A DNA stretch of 64,000 bases from Sipunculus nudus (taxonomy: Eukaryota; Annelida; Sipuncula; Golfingiida; Sipunculidae). Positions within the stretch are counted from its first letter, which is position 1, and every line of letters starts with the position of its first letter. The notes under the pieces are model-generated. The model worked only from the letters and a program-made list of their open reading frames with translations. It did no database searches and was not told the origin of the DNA. The translations under genes and the position numbers were made by a program. The stretch spans positions 6,981,676 to 7,045,675 of the forward strand of contig CM049311.1 in the NCBI GenBank assembly GCA_026874595.1, in the 5' to 3' direction. Below, piece by piece: positions 23,961-38,559 of this stretch.

Positions 23961-26154
23961 ATAAATCAGGCTAGGCCGAACGAGTGTAAGTTAAGGAAAA
24001 TATCAGCTACCGCGTTCTCCGGTATTATCAGTTGTTGGCCATGATCCTCATTAACCGTTTAAATTAACAACTTGGACAATAAGTAAATCAACTGTAAGAT
24101 ATATTTGCGATTACTGATCTATTCCACGATCATACAATTAAGTGTTTATTCATCACACTGTTTGAACCTTGTCTTGTTTTATATTAAATCATGGCTGAGG
24201 CCTTGTGAAACAGGTTTTTTTTTTGCTACCACGCAGCAGTCTACACTGAACAAAAAGAAAAGAAAATACATGGCTTATATATTTCTTTTGATGGTGATAG
24301 TTGCAAAATCATGCTTTTCATCCTGTCTATTTCGGGATGAAGCCTAGAATAATAAATATGAAAAGAAGTCAATACGAATACCATATTATCTGCTACGGGC
24401 TGATAACACGACGTAAGTATGATGTATATATAAAGAAGTGAATGGCAACCCTTTCAAAAAACAGAAACACAATCTCCTGAATGACAGTTTAGATGATGAA
24501 TACATTATACATGACGGCCATACTGACATGGATGGGTCGAGCTATTTCCCGTGTTCAGGAGTAAGGTGACCGGCTGCCTGGTGTGATTCCGAGGGAAAAA
24601 ATGATAACACGGGCTCGGTAAGAATGATTGAATACACGAGTGTTCAATAAAATAAAGTCTGCCTGCCTTGATAAATCACGCGTTTAATCTGCAAGCATCC
24701 AGGGCAGTGGATTTACATTTTTTATCAGGAACCACTCCAGACTCCTAATATGTGTGACCCTCCGCCCAGGGTCTAATGCAGGGTAGGTATTATATACTAA
24801 TTACTTTTAACTGAATAATAAGTGTTACCTTTAAACTTTACTGTACTACAACCTCAAGTAATGACATTTCCATTCATCAATCACAAAGCGGTCATCCTCA
24901 TGTTTTCTCCTTAATTTAATTAGGTATGTTTCATAAGCCCACTCGTGTATCCTATTACCTACTCCCGATTGCCATACCTCATTAAAAGCAAGAACATGGT
25001 CAGATCATAAAGATCCGCACAGTAAAGATGATAAATTTATGCGTGTGTATGTGAGATATAAGTATCAATATGTGTCGTGATTGTTTATATGTGGTTTGTA
25101 AGACCTTCATTCGGGTTATATGAAAATAAATATTTTTTTATAATAATTTAAAACCAATATCAATGACATAGAATTGAAATATTGACTAGCTATGTAATTT
25201 TCGGCATCGGGTAAACATAGAATGATATGCACCAATCAGTAATTTCTTTCAGATATTGGTATTTTCTATACAAAAAATATGTTTTCTTTCCAATAATAAG
25301 CAGGTATCCTTGTTTTTTTCAAATTATAATAAACGGAATATCACCCTCATTGGTTTTTAAAGCGTTACCTTTAAATATCTGATTATATACAACCGAGCAC
25401 CATGGCAGTCACTGCCTTTCATTCCGGGAGCCTGACGCAGTGTGTAAAATTGAATAACATCACTACTTGTCCTTAGACAAAAAGTTTATTAAAAATGTAA
25501 TGTACAAGCAAACTCATATTTCATGCTGACATCCGCTTTATATTTAATACCTACTTGTATATTTTTCGTTTATTTCAATGAACAACTTAGCAATGAGTAC
25601 TTTGTAATATAAGACTGTTCAGTGAGTTCTTTGTAAATGAGATTTAATTAGTTTGGACCAAAGTACCTATTTATATTTGATACTAAGCTGTTCCTTTTTT
25701 AATACTTTTGGGTTGTTTAAGGAGAATCTTATAATTAGAAATGTTGCTCTATCAAAGTGTAATTAAAGAGCAACGATGTATACATTTTCAACCATGATTT
25801 TATTTCAGTCAGGCTACGCTGACCTTGGTGCGACTGTTTGAAGAAAAGAAATGTTCATTATAATATGTACCAATTCGGTTTATAGTCTACTATCAAGGCA
25901 CGACAGCGTCCGACTGTTTTTCTTTTTTTTTAACTATTTCGTTCTGGCGATTCTAGCTTTCGATTGGTGTAGACATTCCAAGCTCTTTTTTATATGTGCT
26001 ATGGTTAAACCAGTCTGAAATATTCTTAGGCCGACAGAGTATTCGTTAACAGGTTCTTTGGAATAATATTGCTGTGCAATGGATCTTGCATCTGATCGGA
26101 CACCCTGGATTTCGTTTTCCTACAGTACCAATATGCCTGTATTAATCTGTATTG
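23961..26154. other. AT-rich non-coding stretch, nothing recognised
   Basis: Short open frames only. No repeat shared with the rest of the window was seen. Confidence 0.55.
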
Positions 26155-26237
26155 AGGACTTAGTGGTTTATACTATTCTTATGACATATTACTGTTAATA
26201 ACATGAATGTCAGCCCATCTATCCTAATATATACAAC

Positions 26238-27055
26238 TTTATAACATCCAGGTTCCAGTTTGTCAGATTAAAGAATGTCCAATCTGAGGAAATTCAAACA
26301 AATACAGGTGCTCAACCGGGATGTGTTCTCTCACCCATATTATCCACTTTATATACCAATGACTGCATGCTAATCTCGTTGTAAATTAATCAAATACGCC
26401 GATGGCACAGCACTTATTAGCCTCTGTAATAATGCAGACTTAGATTATAGGCTAGAGGTACAATGACTTGTGGAGTGGTGTGACAGTAACTTCTTAGAAC
26501 TCAATGTTAGGGAGACAAAAGTAATGATTATAGATCATAGGTTAGGGGACAAAAATTATGAACCTCTTACCATAAATGGCCTAACCGTGGAAAATGTGAC
26601 AGATTACAAATATCTGGGTACAATAAAATAAAATTACTTTTGAAGCTAATGTGCAAAAGATTTTTAAAAAGGCAAATATGAGATTTTCCTGAGAAGACTG
26701 TACCGGATGAATGATGATACGTAAATAATGGAACTTTTTATATGTCTGTGATTCAGTCAGTGCTAACATTCTGAATTACAACCTGGTTCGGAAATTGCAA
26801 TACAGCATCCAAAAACAAACTTGGGAGAATTGTCCGTGCAGGGATAAAGTTAGGTCTCAAGAATGTAAAGCTGCTGAATGAACACTATTGCTGCTGTGTC
26901 ACACGAAAGGCACAGTCTATCAGGGCTGTTTCAACACATGAACTGTCTTGTTTATTTGATATCCTGAGGTCGGGAAAAAGACTAAGGGCTGAACATTGCC
27001 GTACAGCAAGATACAGGAAACATGTTTCATTCCCATTACTATTAGATTGTTAAAG
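26238..27055 (+). pseudogene. Rex1-like reverse-transcriptase fragment
   Basis: Coding part of the Rex1-like element. In intact elements the protein copies element RNA into the genome. Visible here are the PQG-type loop as AQPG (intact elements usually have PQG), the V-L-S-P segment of motif B, the catalytic box as Y-A-D-G at 26395-26406 with the second Asp lost, the thumb segment DYKYLG, and a basic C-terminus. Stops occur after the TND-like segment near 26375, near 26466 and near 26630. The copy is long dead. Confidence 0.88.
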
Positions 27056-27310
27056 GGAACAGAATGCGCTGTGATGTAAGTGACATATGAATTGTATCTA
27101 TTTTATGTAGCATAGTTCATCTCACTCTTGCGTATGTATTATATCTGTGAAGTGCTTTAATGCCTGTGATATACTTAATATAATGCCAGTGATGTGCTAT
27201 AATCTCTGTACTTGGTTTATGTAGAATACCTGAAGGTGTCTATACATGTGCTGTAAATCCTTGCGAACTGAATTTCATGCCTTGCATGATGAATATAGGC
27301 TTATATTATT

Positions 27311-27330
27311 TTATCTTATCTTATCTTATA
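27311..27330 (+). repeat. (TTATC)n 3' tail of the LINE
   Basis: About four TTATC units directly after a 3'-UTR end (TGAATTTCATGCCTTGCAT at about 27269). Short 3' microsatellite tails of this kind mark the 3' end of CR1/Rex1-group LINEs and set the element boundary. Confidence 0.85.
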
Positions 27331-29770
27331 ACACAGCCTAGCGACGGTAAGGCAGAAATTTAGGCACCATTTATGTTAATGCCTTTTTAATGTTGTGTTA
27401 AAGTATGTGAATGCGCTTGTTTTTTTTTCTACACGAGGCCGTTTGCTGCTGTAACGATTTCAGGTCATTCACAGACATTGGTGGTGTCAAGGTCAATTCA
27501 TTTCTTTGTTCACTTGAGTTTTGGCAAAAATATGTCTGTTCTCAATATAGTGACATGCATATATTTTCTTCTAACCTTTGCTGTTAAATAAACGTAAGAG
27601 ATACAATTTCAATTTAATAAAATGCAATATGCCATAGTTCTACTGTTAGATTAAAGTAAAAGTAAAAAGTTAAATAGGAGAAGCTGGTGAATACAGCTGC
27701 CATACTATCCACACATCCACACTATACAAAGACACAATGGCCATTGAACACGACACATTTTGGACCTGTTATCTGAAGGCAACAAAAGAGGTACTCGTGT
27801 TCTATCATACCAGAACACCTGTCAATGTTCACTGACGGAATTGACTTTTTGTACAGAAATCCTTCATTTACGACGTGCTTAGTCTAGCCAGTCAAACCAT
27901 TATATCTAAACAAATGAAATTTCCGAACATCATCTGTGTTCATTGAAAGGATACCCTGCTTGGAATTTTTAATAAATTTTTGAGAGGGTAACATTTTTGC
28001 GATTTATGGTTTATTGTTAACCATCAGGTGTCATACTAGTACATACTCTTCAAAAAGAGTATATTTTTTGTTTTTTTAATCACTCTCATTCCGCTTTTCA
28101 GTGTTCAATTTAGAAATCAAAGCAGCTATTTAGACATTTTAGACAGATCGGACTCACTAGACAAACTTCTGCTCGTTGGTAAAAATTTATTGTTCAACTT
28201 ATGTTTCACTTAGATACTTTTGAACAGACTTACATAGATGTCCTCCTAAAATGAACAATATGAACGAAAACGTACAAAAAAAAATTGGGTGTATTTAAAA
28301 GAATCAAAAAGCAAATAAAACACATATCCCCACCTCGCCATTCATATCAACAATAAAATTTTATAAACGTCTGATGTATAATTATTAAGATTGACCATAA
28401 TTCTGAACAAAACTTGAAAATATTTAACAGAAAAAGATACTTCCAAGGCAATATGCTCGATTAAAATGTAAATAAGTTTTTTTCTTGCATGTGGGCGTGT
28501 GCGATCTTTAAATGAACAAAAACGATGCCACGCTTCAGCGTTTATACATTTCATTAAATGTATCGGAATGGAGAACAAATCGTTTTTCTCGTTTTTATGT
28601 TAGTTGGACCAGAAAAAAATAAGTAACGAATCGCTAACAGGGTTTTAGAATTACCAGGAGACGGAACAGGTGATGAAGCCACTATAGTTATAACGATACG
28701 TTTATGTTCCATTAACTGTATAACCATTGCCTCCCTGGACAATATAGGACTTTTTTAAACATGGGAATTACACACCGAGTGTTGTTTGGAGAAAATTAAA
28801 CTTTTTTCATGGTTCTGCTTGGATACAACTGGCATGGGAAAGGGGATCAAATGGAAGAAACTTATTTGATTAAGAAGGTCTTCACAAGGATGCAATAACT
28901 TGAGATGTATTTTGCACAGAAAAAAAAATTGTTCCGTTCATTCAACTATTGTTAATACCTTTGAATGAAACAGTAGTTCCTTCCATGATCATATGTACTA
29001 ATGTTCTTCTTTTTTGCAAACATGATTTATAAACCGTCTTCTTTTTTTTGTCATTTGGAGATCATGTTCATGCCTTCTTACTCCTGTTTAACGGCATTTA
29101 ATTACTTGAACATGTAGAGTCGTTCTGTCCAATCGATTTCCTGGGACTGTCTTTCAGGTTTTATTCAGCCATATTCTAAATACATTTCTGACAGATGAAT
29201 GGGTTTGTAATGGAGGATATGATTCTTTTATTATTCTTCTTCTACATCTGCTGCTCTATCACATCAGGGAAAACACTTTGCAGAACTCTATCACATATAA
29301 CCAAGGAATATTAGTTTTTTGTTTGCCATAGCTGATGATTTTTTACATTGGATAGGTTTTTGTCTCATTATAACAGGTTTAAACGACCATAAGATATTAA
29401 CGTAAATGAAAGGCATTTGTGAAAACGGGTTTTCACGTAATACAATTGCATATGCTATAAGCTGTAGCTGATAATGCAACAGGCGTTAAATGAGCATTTT
29501 TTACTCTGGTCAAGTGGGGTTTAACATGTTTGTTTATGACATTGAGTTTATTTTTTTCTCATTTTTATATCGATGTTTTGTAAATACATGACATAAATCC
29601 TCCACTTCTTGTTGAATCTCTATGTATTTTAACAGATTATGTGAGTAAGAACAAAAGCTTTATTCACCTAGCGGGAGACATGAATGATTCAACAATAGCA
29701 TATAAAAAGTAGGATATAATCGATTGAAGTCCTCAATTCCATCGTGTTTTGAACTAACAACACAAATTGA
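27331..29770. other. AT-rich non-coding stretch, nothing recognised
   Basis: Many homopolymer A/T runs. No gene-like frame and no repeat partner seen in the window. Confidence 0.55.
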
Positions 29771-29785
29771 TACACACACACACAA

Positions 29786-29851
<66 letters not shown>
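29771..29851. repeat. Compound (CA)n(TA)n microsatellite
   Basis: CA repeats (29771-29805, one AA interruption) run directly into TA repeats (to 29851). Same compound type as at 46956-47003. Confidence 0.98.
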
Positions 29852-29854
<3 letters not shown>

Positions 29855-30271
29855 ATAGGTTTCTTATTTATCGAATATATGTTGCCTGCTTCTTCTTAAC
29901 ATAACAACATTACGTATCACAGACAAATGAAGTAACCAAAAAGTTTCATTTTTATAGCCATATCCCGACTGAACATTATCCGGATTTGGCTACTTATGTG
30001 CTACGCGGGCTTGTATATAGTTGATATTGATTTGGGGTTACAAAATCACGCAAATCGATTATTACTTATCATAGCATGGGAACTATTAATGTATCTATGA
30101 CGCTTTGACGTCAGTTAAGGGAAAGAAACACTCCAGAAATATATCCCGACCATCGACAGTTTGGTTATATTTGTATAAAAGGATATCTGACCATAAGTAT
30201 GAGGGTTGGTTGTAATGATTAGATTGATCGTAAAATCGTTACACAAATGATTTAAGGACCAGGTAAGAAAA

Positions 30272-30273
<2 letters not shown>

Positions 30274-30316
<43 letters not shown>
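30274..30316. repeat. (AT)n microsatellite
   Basis: About 43 bases of alternating AT. Frames through it would encode Tyr-Ile repeats and are not genes. Confidence 0.98.
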
Positions 30317-30317
<1 letters not shown>

Positions 30318-33300
30318 GTATCCTCACAATCAATCATAATAACCCCGGTAGAGGTTATTTCTCTCTTTGTATTGCTTATATATCTGCAAAATTTCTCATT
30401 ATACAGTATTATCACTGGCGATGGCAAGTTTAATCATACAAAAGGAAAAAGCTTGTCCTTGACGGTATTCCATTAATGGATTCACAAATGATTTGTAAAG
30501 ATCCTCGTTCATTTTCAAGGGATCACATCTGTACGTATACATCATATTTCAGCCATGTGTTATCAGCCTGTACCAGATGATAAGGTTTTGCTATGATAAA
30601 TCTTTCCACATTTATTACCCAATATTCTTTCTACAACAGGGATTAAGGATAAACTGTCTTTTCTACTGGAAAATAGTCCTTTGGTATTCCGTTATACCTT
30701 TTTATTACGGCCATGGGAGTCATAATTACTTTTTAATTAGGGCATAGGGGTTATACTTAAGAATAAAAGAAAAATTTTCTACAAAATGTTTTTATTTTTT
30801 TTTATGTTGGAAGCAATCATTTCAACAAACACCTGTACGAAAAAAGTGACAGGTCAAAACCTTATCTCATGATATGCGTATTGGTGTTATTGGCAGTTTT
30901 GACCATCAGCACCTATGATGTATTTTTTTGCAACATTTATCCAAAAAAGGATAAAAGTAGTAGCACGGTAAGAAAAAAACATTAGTATCAAGCCCACTGG
31001 ACTTCGTGATTTATATGCGCAGAGTTAGAAAAAAATGTAGTTGTTTGTCAATAAGAGGATATCTCTAAGGTCTTGTCGAGAATTCACGGGTTTATCTTTG
31101 AAGCCTCGGAGGGACAGAACTGGGGATCGTACAGGCTGCGAAATCAAAGAGTTCACTTAACCTACGGTACTTTTTATTCCTTTTAGAATCTTTCTTTTTA
31201 ATTTATTTGTTATCTGGCTCTTTTTACTTAGATTAACATATTATGGCAGCATTACTTCTAGAATTTTTATTGCATTTCGGATGAGTGTTAATACATTTGG
31301 TTTTAACAAGTCTTCTTTATCTCACAACTGTCTTATATAACTTGCAGTATTTATTTAAAAGCATGCAACACATATCAATAGGTATTAGCATCAGGACTAT
31401 TGGATATTAGACTCTGTACAAGTGTTTAGGATCGAATTATTTGTTTGTATGGCAATATATCATATGATTTATAGAATTTCACCGAGTATTATACGATATT
31501 TCTGAATGGATTTCCACCTGTATATGAATGCAAATCATGTGAAACCACTGAGCAGATAACTTTAAGCTGACACTCTTGAATACGAAGGTATAATGATTTT
31601 AATATGTACACCATTCTCATCAAGACATCCAGGAAATTCTTGTCGCCCTCCATAAAGGGTTCTCAGAACAGGTTGGGTAAGTTGTCATGTAAACTCGTCG
31701 CTAGATGTCGCTATGTTACGCTCTGATTTATCGTCCTGTACTGTTAGCCCACGGCCGATATCAATATAGCTTTCAGGCTAAGAGTCTTACAATAAAAAAA
31801 CAGAACACTTTAAGTGTTCAAGTTCACCAGAAAATTTATATGAAGCCCCTGATACGCCATGAAATCATCCTGAAAATTACTGCTTACATTTAAGTGAATG
31901 TTACATGCGTGTTTTCCCGGCAAATTATCCAACTACAATTACGAGAGTACCATGGGAAAAATGTAACCAATATTTGCAATTTGTGCTTCTTGCCTTGACC
32001 CACTATTTAGGAGATTTGATCAAATTAATAATATCAATGTGACCGCATTGAGTGAAGAAGAAACTTGTCTACAAAAAAATTAACCATGGACAAATAAATC
32101 TTTATCTGTCATCAATGAGTGCCATGAATAGTAATTAAACAACTGATCGATATCATATCGGATGATTACCATTAAATGAATCACTACGGGTATTTCTTGG
32201 TCAAAATTGTTTGGATGCTATAGAAGAACCAAAATAGGGGACATTACGACCGGTGATAATTAGCTCGAAACAAATTCTCCCCTCCGCGGACCTGGAGAAA
32301 ATTTAACGTACATTAATCGAAGGTGTCCAGTTAATGGATCAGGGACACAGCTAGCTTGAACCCCTTTAATAGTTTAAAAAAACAAACATCGCGGACACAT
32401 GTACTGATAGAGGTTGATCAAAGATTAGGATATACATTCATTCAATAAAATGGAATGTATGTTAAAAAGCAAATATCACTTCCATTAACACCCGTTTTGA
32501 TGGTTAACAGAATAATACATCAATTAGACTCTCGATCATTTATATTGTCGCCTGGTTAGAATATCTGTCATGCGCGGAAAGGCTTATGTAACACCAAAAG
32601 CCAATCAAATATATATTGAAGATAATCTGGACCTCTAAAATTTGTTTTCTCCATTTTTTTTTACAATTACGAATATTCTTTCGCTATAATTAAGGACATT
32701 CGCCGTTTTCTTGGTGGATAGATCTCACATGTGATTTATCAGGTAAATTGATTAGCCGTGACTTAGACTAAATCTATTTCCTTTCTACGTTGCATAAAGA
32801 TAACAACAATTAATCAGGATCCTGGTATTTTTTTTTTAGATCCGATAATAAAAATGATGACAAAGCTATATTTGACACTATTTATAATTTAGAGATCATT
32901 TTCGATTTATGCTGATACCTGCATATATGTTATTACAATTAAGTAAAATAATTGACATTTTAATTTTTAAAATTTTATTTTGAATGCATGTAAAACAGAT
33001 GTTTGTATGTTTACTTGTAATACTTCCTTGTACTGGTAGACTTAGTTACGTTCATTTTATGCATGCTAGAGACATTTCAATCAGATTCTTACATTTGAAA
33101 ATTTTGCATTGTTTGAATATTTAACGGAAAATATATTAACCGATCAGCGGAATGGCCATTTTAGTTATTTGAAAGAAGGCTTAAATAAGGCCAAAATTCA
33201 AAATCTCTCAGCCTGATGAACAGTCGGGGTATACAAAGCATTCACAACAGTGTTTACAGTCGGTACTCCTAACAGAGTGGTGTCATAGTTACCTGGCCAG

Positions 33301-36300
33301 AAATCTAAGGAACCTAAATAAATAATCCTGAAAAAGGGCTTATAATATTGTAATGTTTTAAACCCGTGTTCGTAAAAAATGCGCTTCAATCAATGCAGGT
33401 TCCCGGTAGATAGAAAACAGGTTAAGGCTGCTGGAAGATATAGAGGAAAACGGGACGTTAGACTTTCTTTTTTCGAATCCCAGCCGTATGCAGAAGGGAG
33501 ACCAAACAGCCACACTGAAAAGAAAACCCCCTTTTAAACTACTACCTTTCCGTTTCCTGGAGAAATTGACAGAATCGATGAGTGTGTCAAGACTCTGGAA
33601 ATTCCTCAGAAGTCTTATGGTTATTAATTACACTCTATCACTCAACATGTTCCCTGTCCCTATCGATCCCGAAGGAAAACTATATATTATAATCCGTAAA
33701 AACATGTAAGACGATACAATAACAACTCATCCTCGGGTGGCTTCTTGGTCGATCTTGGTCGAGACGACTTGCTGAGACACCCACCGGTCGACAAGAAACA
33801 GGTTCTTCATCTTTTTTTCGTTTTCTTCTTACAATAGTTGCTACCGCAAAATTAGACCCTAATCTACATCCTACGCCGTTCGTTACTGAAGGAGCAAACT
33901 GAGCATTGGTTTCAAAAACCCCTTTTTATTTATTTAAAACATCTGACCTGTTCAAACGGTATCTGTACGTCACCAAAAATAGACCAAAAGTATTTTATAT
34001 ACATCCTTTTCAACCTTACATGAAAATGAACTGATACTTAAGCCCTCATATCGCTTCCTTTTCGTAACTTTTCGTTGATATAGGAATTATTGTTTAGATT
34101 AGACTACATGCAACATTATTAACCCTACAATTGTGGTAACCAAAGATTATCTGTAGTTCATAAATTGACCAAATATCATATGTTTCGTTTTAGATAAAAC
34201 TTTGAAAAGAACGGAAGGTTTATCATGATGGATACTGTCAAACGAAAACCAAAATGGTAAAACAAGAAATATATTCAGAATGAGCTCGTGTGTCAGCACT
34301 AAATAAGGAATCTTCTTTCAGTGGAGATGAAACATCTTACAGATACCTGAATAGTCCTTCCTTTACTGTCATTTTACGCCAGTATCATTGGTTTATTACC
34401 TGTTCCTGGTGTCATTTATGGTCACAACAGGAGTATCAGATATATCTCCCGTTCAACAGAGTGTTTTAAACAGGCTTAATTAAATAGCAAAGGCCGTGAA
34501 ATCTGCATGTTAAAGTAATCTGTGAATCACAAAATGAAATATCGGATGTCGCAAGTTTTACACAGCTGAAATCTTAACAGACAAAAAGTATTGAGATGTT
34601 TGATATCGCGAGCTGCTGTTAGATTGATTTAAGGTTGACTGTATAATTAACAGTCCCTAGGTTTGTTTCTTTCCTAGCGATGTTTTCGTGTAGCTCTTAG
34701 TGAGCTTATTTGTGTATTCCGATGGGCAGGTGGATAAGGTCAGTGTGATTCGCTCTTGATTAATGCCTGTACCCACCAGCTGTCAGGGGCAGTTAATAAG
34801 ACAGTCCCAAGTTGATGCCCTCCTTTGATAGGTATCATTTATCAAGGGTTCAATTTTCCTGCAGAATCTAATAAAACAGTATATAAGAAACAGCAAAGAC
34901 TGCGCAAGGCGCAGTGCAAGTGCGTCCATCATTACTCTTAAGTGTCAAGTGTAATTATTATAAATCTCTACTAAGTCCAACATTAAAATATACAGAAAAT
35001 TATGTTCCTTTCATTGGGATAGGTTACCCTAAAGCGAACAAAAAGATGCTACAAAAATACATTAAACTCGATCATCCTGAAACCTTATTACACGTTCGAA
35101 AAAAATGACATAATGTCAATTCCTATGTTAATATAACACGCGATTTTTCATAAAATTTAGGTAATATACCTCCTATTTGTTGAGTCCAATATTTAATGTA
35201 AAATAAATGAAGACCATTTTTATTTTTTATGTTTCACACGATTTATAAATGAAACCTCGCCACGTCGTATTCTCCATCTGTACTTTATCCGTTTTACTTC
35301 GCGTCTTTTTCAGAAAATGTGACCAGTATTAGCCCTTTCTACAAATACGTCCAAACAACAACCATGACCGTCATCTCCGTACAAGGTACACCAATACTCG
35401 ATCTTCAGAACACAAGGATTGATTTATGCTATGCAAAGGATTTTATTTATGCTATTACCTTAAAATAGGCTGTCTTTGAGCTTTTGAAATACCATAAACT
35501 GTTGATGATATTGAAATCCGGAATACTGAAGATGGCTAGAAAAAAAAAAAAACTTAATTATGTTTTGAATGTTTATACATGTTGTTATGGTCTGCAGGTC
35601 TCAGATTTAAATCACGTGCAGCAGTGAAACACTTTAGGGATCCCTGTAAACCTGCAGACAAGTTACAAATTAAACCAAATACACCTTTTAATAACGCAAC
35701 TGGATGGATTGTGCAAAGACAATAAATTTAGTATGCTTCAGTGATTAAATCACTCACGAGTACTCTACGATGTACTTGTACTAATTGGTATTAACCTTAC
35801 CTCTAATTATAATGGAAAGAGTACTACACCAACGTCATGGTCTGAGAGGATTAAATAATACGGTGCGATTGTTTTACGTACATGACATTTTTTTTTAAAT
35901 TCACGCAATGATACTTATTTCTATGCTTTAGTAAATAAAAGATTAATATCTCGGAAAAAAACGAGAAATAACTTGCCATTTATTTATGTTTGAATATGTC
36001 AAAATAAAGAATAAATCAGGCAAAAAGTTATAAATCACGTTTAAAAAAATAAACTCTACCTACATCTTACTGCCTATTTATTGTAGTTTGAAATTTAGTA
36101 TTACAAGGTGCGCTAATAACATGTTATATCGTTTAATGATTAGTAGTACGTCAATGACCCACTTATGCGCCTTAATTGCTATCGTGACATTATCTAGCTG
36201 AATGATGTAATACTTGCATGGCAAAAGGAATGCAATAGAATAAAGAAAGGTAGTCTTTTGGAGGAATTATAAAACGATAAAGGAAAATTATTGTCCATTG

Positions 36301-38559
36301 TTTATAACTTGGCTCTTATAGCACGGTGTTACAAGGATACCCGATTGTCCTAGTACATAGTAAAACTAAGTGTACATGGATGAACTCGTCTGGTATAAAT
36401 TATGAAAGTTTAATGTTTTGCTATCAATTATGGGAGAGTCCAAAACGTTCAGAAAACAGAGAGGCTGGATACACTATCTGTTTCTATGTGTGATTTCCCT
36501 CTTCAACTGAACTATGAGGCCGTCCTGAGATAATAAAATCAGCCTTTCTATAGAGTGACCGAAAATAAAAAAAAAAAATACACAGATACATGAGAGTCCC
36601 TGTGTAAACATAAAATGCCAAAGCTTCCGGGTCCAAAGTGCCAGATGCCCTCAAGAGGATTGAAACAGATAAATCAGACTTTTAAATCCATTATTGTCGG
36701 TTGAGAAAAAACATTCACATAACAAGAAACAAATTCATTTACAGATGCACAGCCATATTCACTTATACACTTTTGTCGAAAGTACATTTAATTTAGCTGA
36801 GTTTCTCAAGCTATACAGTTGGCTACTCAGTGTGGTTTTACTCCCATCGGAACTAAAGAAATAGTTGTCCTTTCCGATGATTTGCTTACTTCTTAGTTAT
36901 CGCTTCCCTCAACCATAAATCCATTACCCTAGGGACCGACTTATAGAAAATCTTATTTACAGAAGGAAACTACAAGAAACATGTTTAAAGTTTCATGCAC
37001 TCATTCGTTTGAGTGTTATGTCATGGGGTGTCAAAATAACTTCATTAGATCCATTCCCTTGTTGTCGTTAAGACAAACCTTAATATATTATACATCAAGC
37101 ACATTTTATTCCATGTAAAACATTAACTGTAATGTTTTTCCTCGCCCGCGAAACTGTCTTTCTTTCCCAGCTGCTACGCTTACCCATACCAAAGCGGGGT
37201 CGTTCAAATATGACTATCAAGATGAATTAATAACCTCAGAGAAATTGATTAACAAAAAGAAGACTAAAGATGAGACATTAAAGTCAAAATCGACTGACTT
37301 TCAAAAAATATTCATTCGTTGTGAATGTATTAGACATTTATGTGTGTTAATATGTTCTTTTTAAATGCAATTGAGAAATTTATCTCAAAAACATGGACAG
37401 AACAATTTAGATTTTACCCTTATTCCCTGCATTTTGACTTCTGAAATCCGGAAAGGAGGAAAGCGAGGAAAGGATATATATCCAATGACTGATTAGTCCC
37501 ATAAGTCCCGTTTCCATCCTAATATAGTTTAAAATAGAAGCTAGAAAACAAACCCATCCTGTGTGACATTCTGTTGTTTTAAGAAACACTAAAACAAACC
37601 AATTAATCTCCCCTAGTTGCCTTTACGGCCTGCTTTTGTGAAGGATAAAAGACAACTGGTCATACACATACACATCGGAAATACCTATAACCGAACTCGC
37701 TCTGTATGGCCGTCGTGATTGACCAATGTATCATAAAAGCTTTCAGCTTATATAACACGTTATCATGCAAAGGTCTTTATAACCATATCAACGAGATAGA
37801 CACTATTGATCTGCGTACTAAGACTGCTGATCATGAGGAGAAAGCAGCAAAAACCCAACAAAATTTATTGAACGCTTTAATATTCACATCAATATTCATC
37901 CGCTTCTGCTGCTACGCTTCTAACCCCTATGGAACCACAGTCGATCTAAAGACATGAGGGTAAGGACACGGTTTTGCCATGAAATCATTCAGAACACTAG
38001 TAAATTAACTTGAAATTAATATAATGATAATAAGACGCAGTCTGCTCAATTTATAATTTTTGACCGTCTGACTTGCAGGGTACTCAAATAATGCTTTTCC
38101 CATAAGCTCGCAGAATATATCTCACTGTGACCTAATTTTATATTTCACAAAGACCACCCTGGATATTGAATAAGAAATCTCAGAGTCGAATGGTAAAGGT
38201 ATGTGTATTGTCCGACTTTCAAGCTGCTCAACGTTATGGTTTGGTGTGTAGCGCATACAATCAAGGTCATCGGGATCTTATTTCAGGTTCCCAAGGAAAT
38301 TTGCCAAGGACTTTCCTGCATGTAAAGTTAGCAGCATCTAGGTCAATTTATAATGATATGGTCCCATCAAGGTCTTCCGGACCAGAGCATGTTAAGGGTG
38401 ATCGCTATCTGTGCTTTACAGACAAGTGAGCTGAAGGAAAATGTAGGCAAAATTCACGCACTGATTAGACTCATTTGTTAATATTTTGACAAACTTATCC
38501 GGAGGAAAGGCGCGACTCGGTAACAGATATACAACAGGTTGAATGGTGTTTAAGCACAT
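30317..38559. other. Long AT-rich non-coding stretch
   Basis: No recognisable exon, RNA gene or transposon domain. A small perfect hairpin, ACTGCGC-AAG-GCGCAGT, lies near 34899-34915. A stretch near 30532-30580 (CATCATATTTCAGCCATGTG) weakly resembles the start module of the tandem array (unit 1 near 385-415). Confidence 0.5.

Larger units (their letters stand above)
26155..27330 (+). mobile_element. Rex1-like (CR1-superclade) LINE, 5'-truncated, degenerate
   Basis: The plus strand carries the second half of a non-LTR retrotransposon RT. A decayed motif A lies near 26157, followed by NMNVSPSI, FITSRFQFVRL (26240-26270) and TGAQPGCVLSPIL (about 26305-26343). Next come KYADGTALIS (26392-26421, active site), EWCDSNFLELNV, VTDYKYLGT (about 26597-26623), RAGIKLGLKNVKLL, and a tail with RAEHCRTARYRKHVSFPLLL ending near 27050. 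This order, with a conserved charged C-terminus, is typical of Rex1/Babar elements. The active site YADD is changed to YADG. Stops and frameshifts are frequent. About 280 bp of 3' UTR follow, ending in (TTATC)n, a normal 3' tail for this group. The 5' truncation is the usual product of incomplete target-primed reverse transcription. Confidence 0.88.

Noticed and set aside
30115-30427. Two overlapping minus-strand frames encoding Tyr-Ile repeats
   Set aside because: They are just translations of the (AT)n microsatellite at 30274-30316.
33470-33500. TTCGAATCCCAGCC, reminiscent of a tRNA B box
   Set aside because: No A box or cloverleaf can be drawn around it.
34899-34915. Perfect hairpin ACTGCGC-AAG-GCGCAGT
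   Set aside because: Short and isolated; no flanking terminator, RNA family or repeat context supports a function.
38166-38429. 87-codon plus-strand frame with balanced composition
   Set aside because: No recognisable domain, no supporting splice or repeat evidence and no paralog; chance length in 64 kb.
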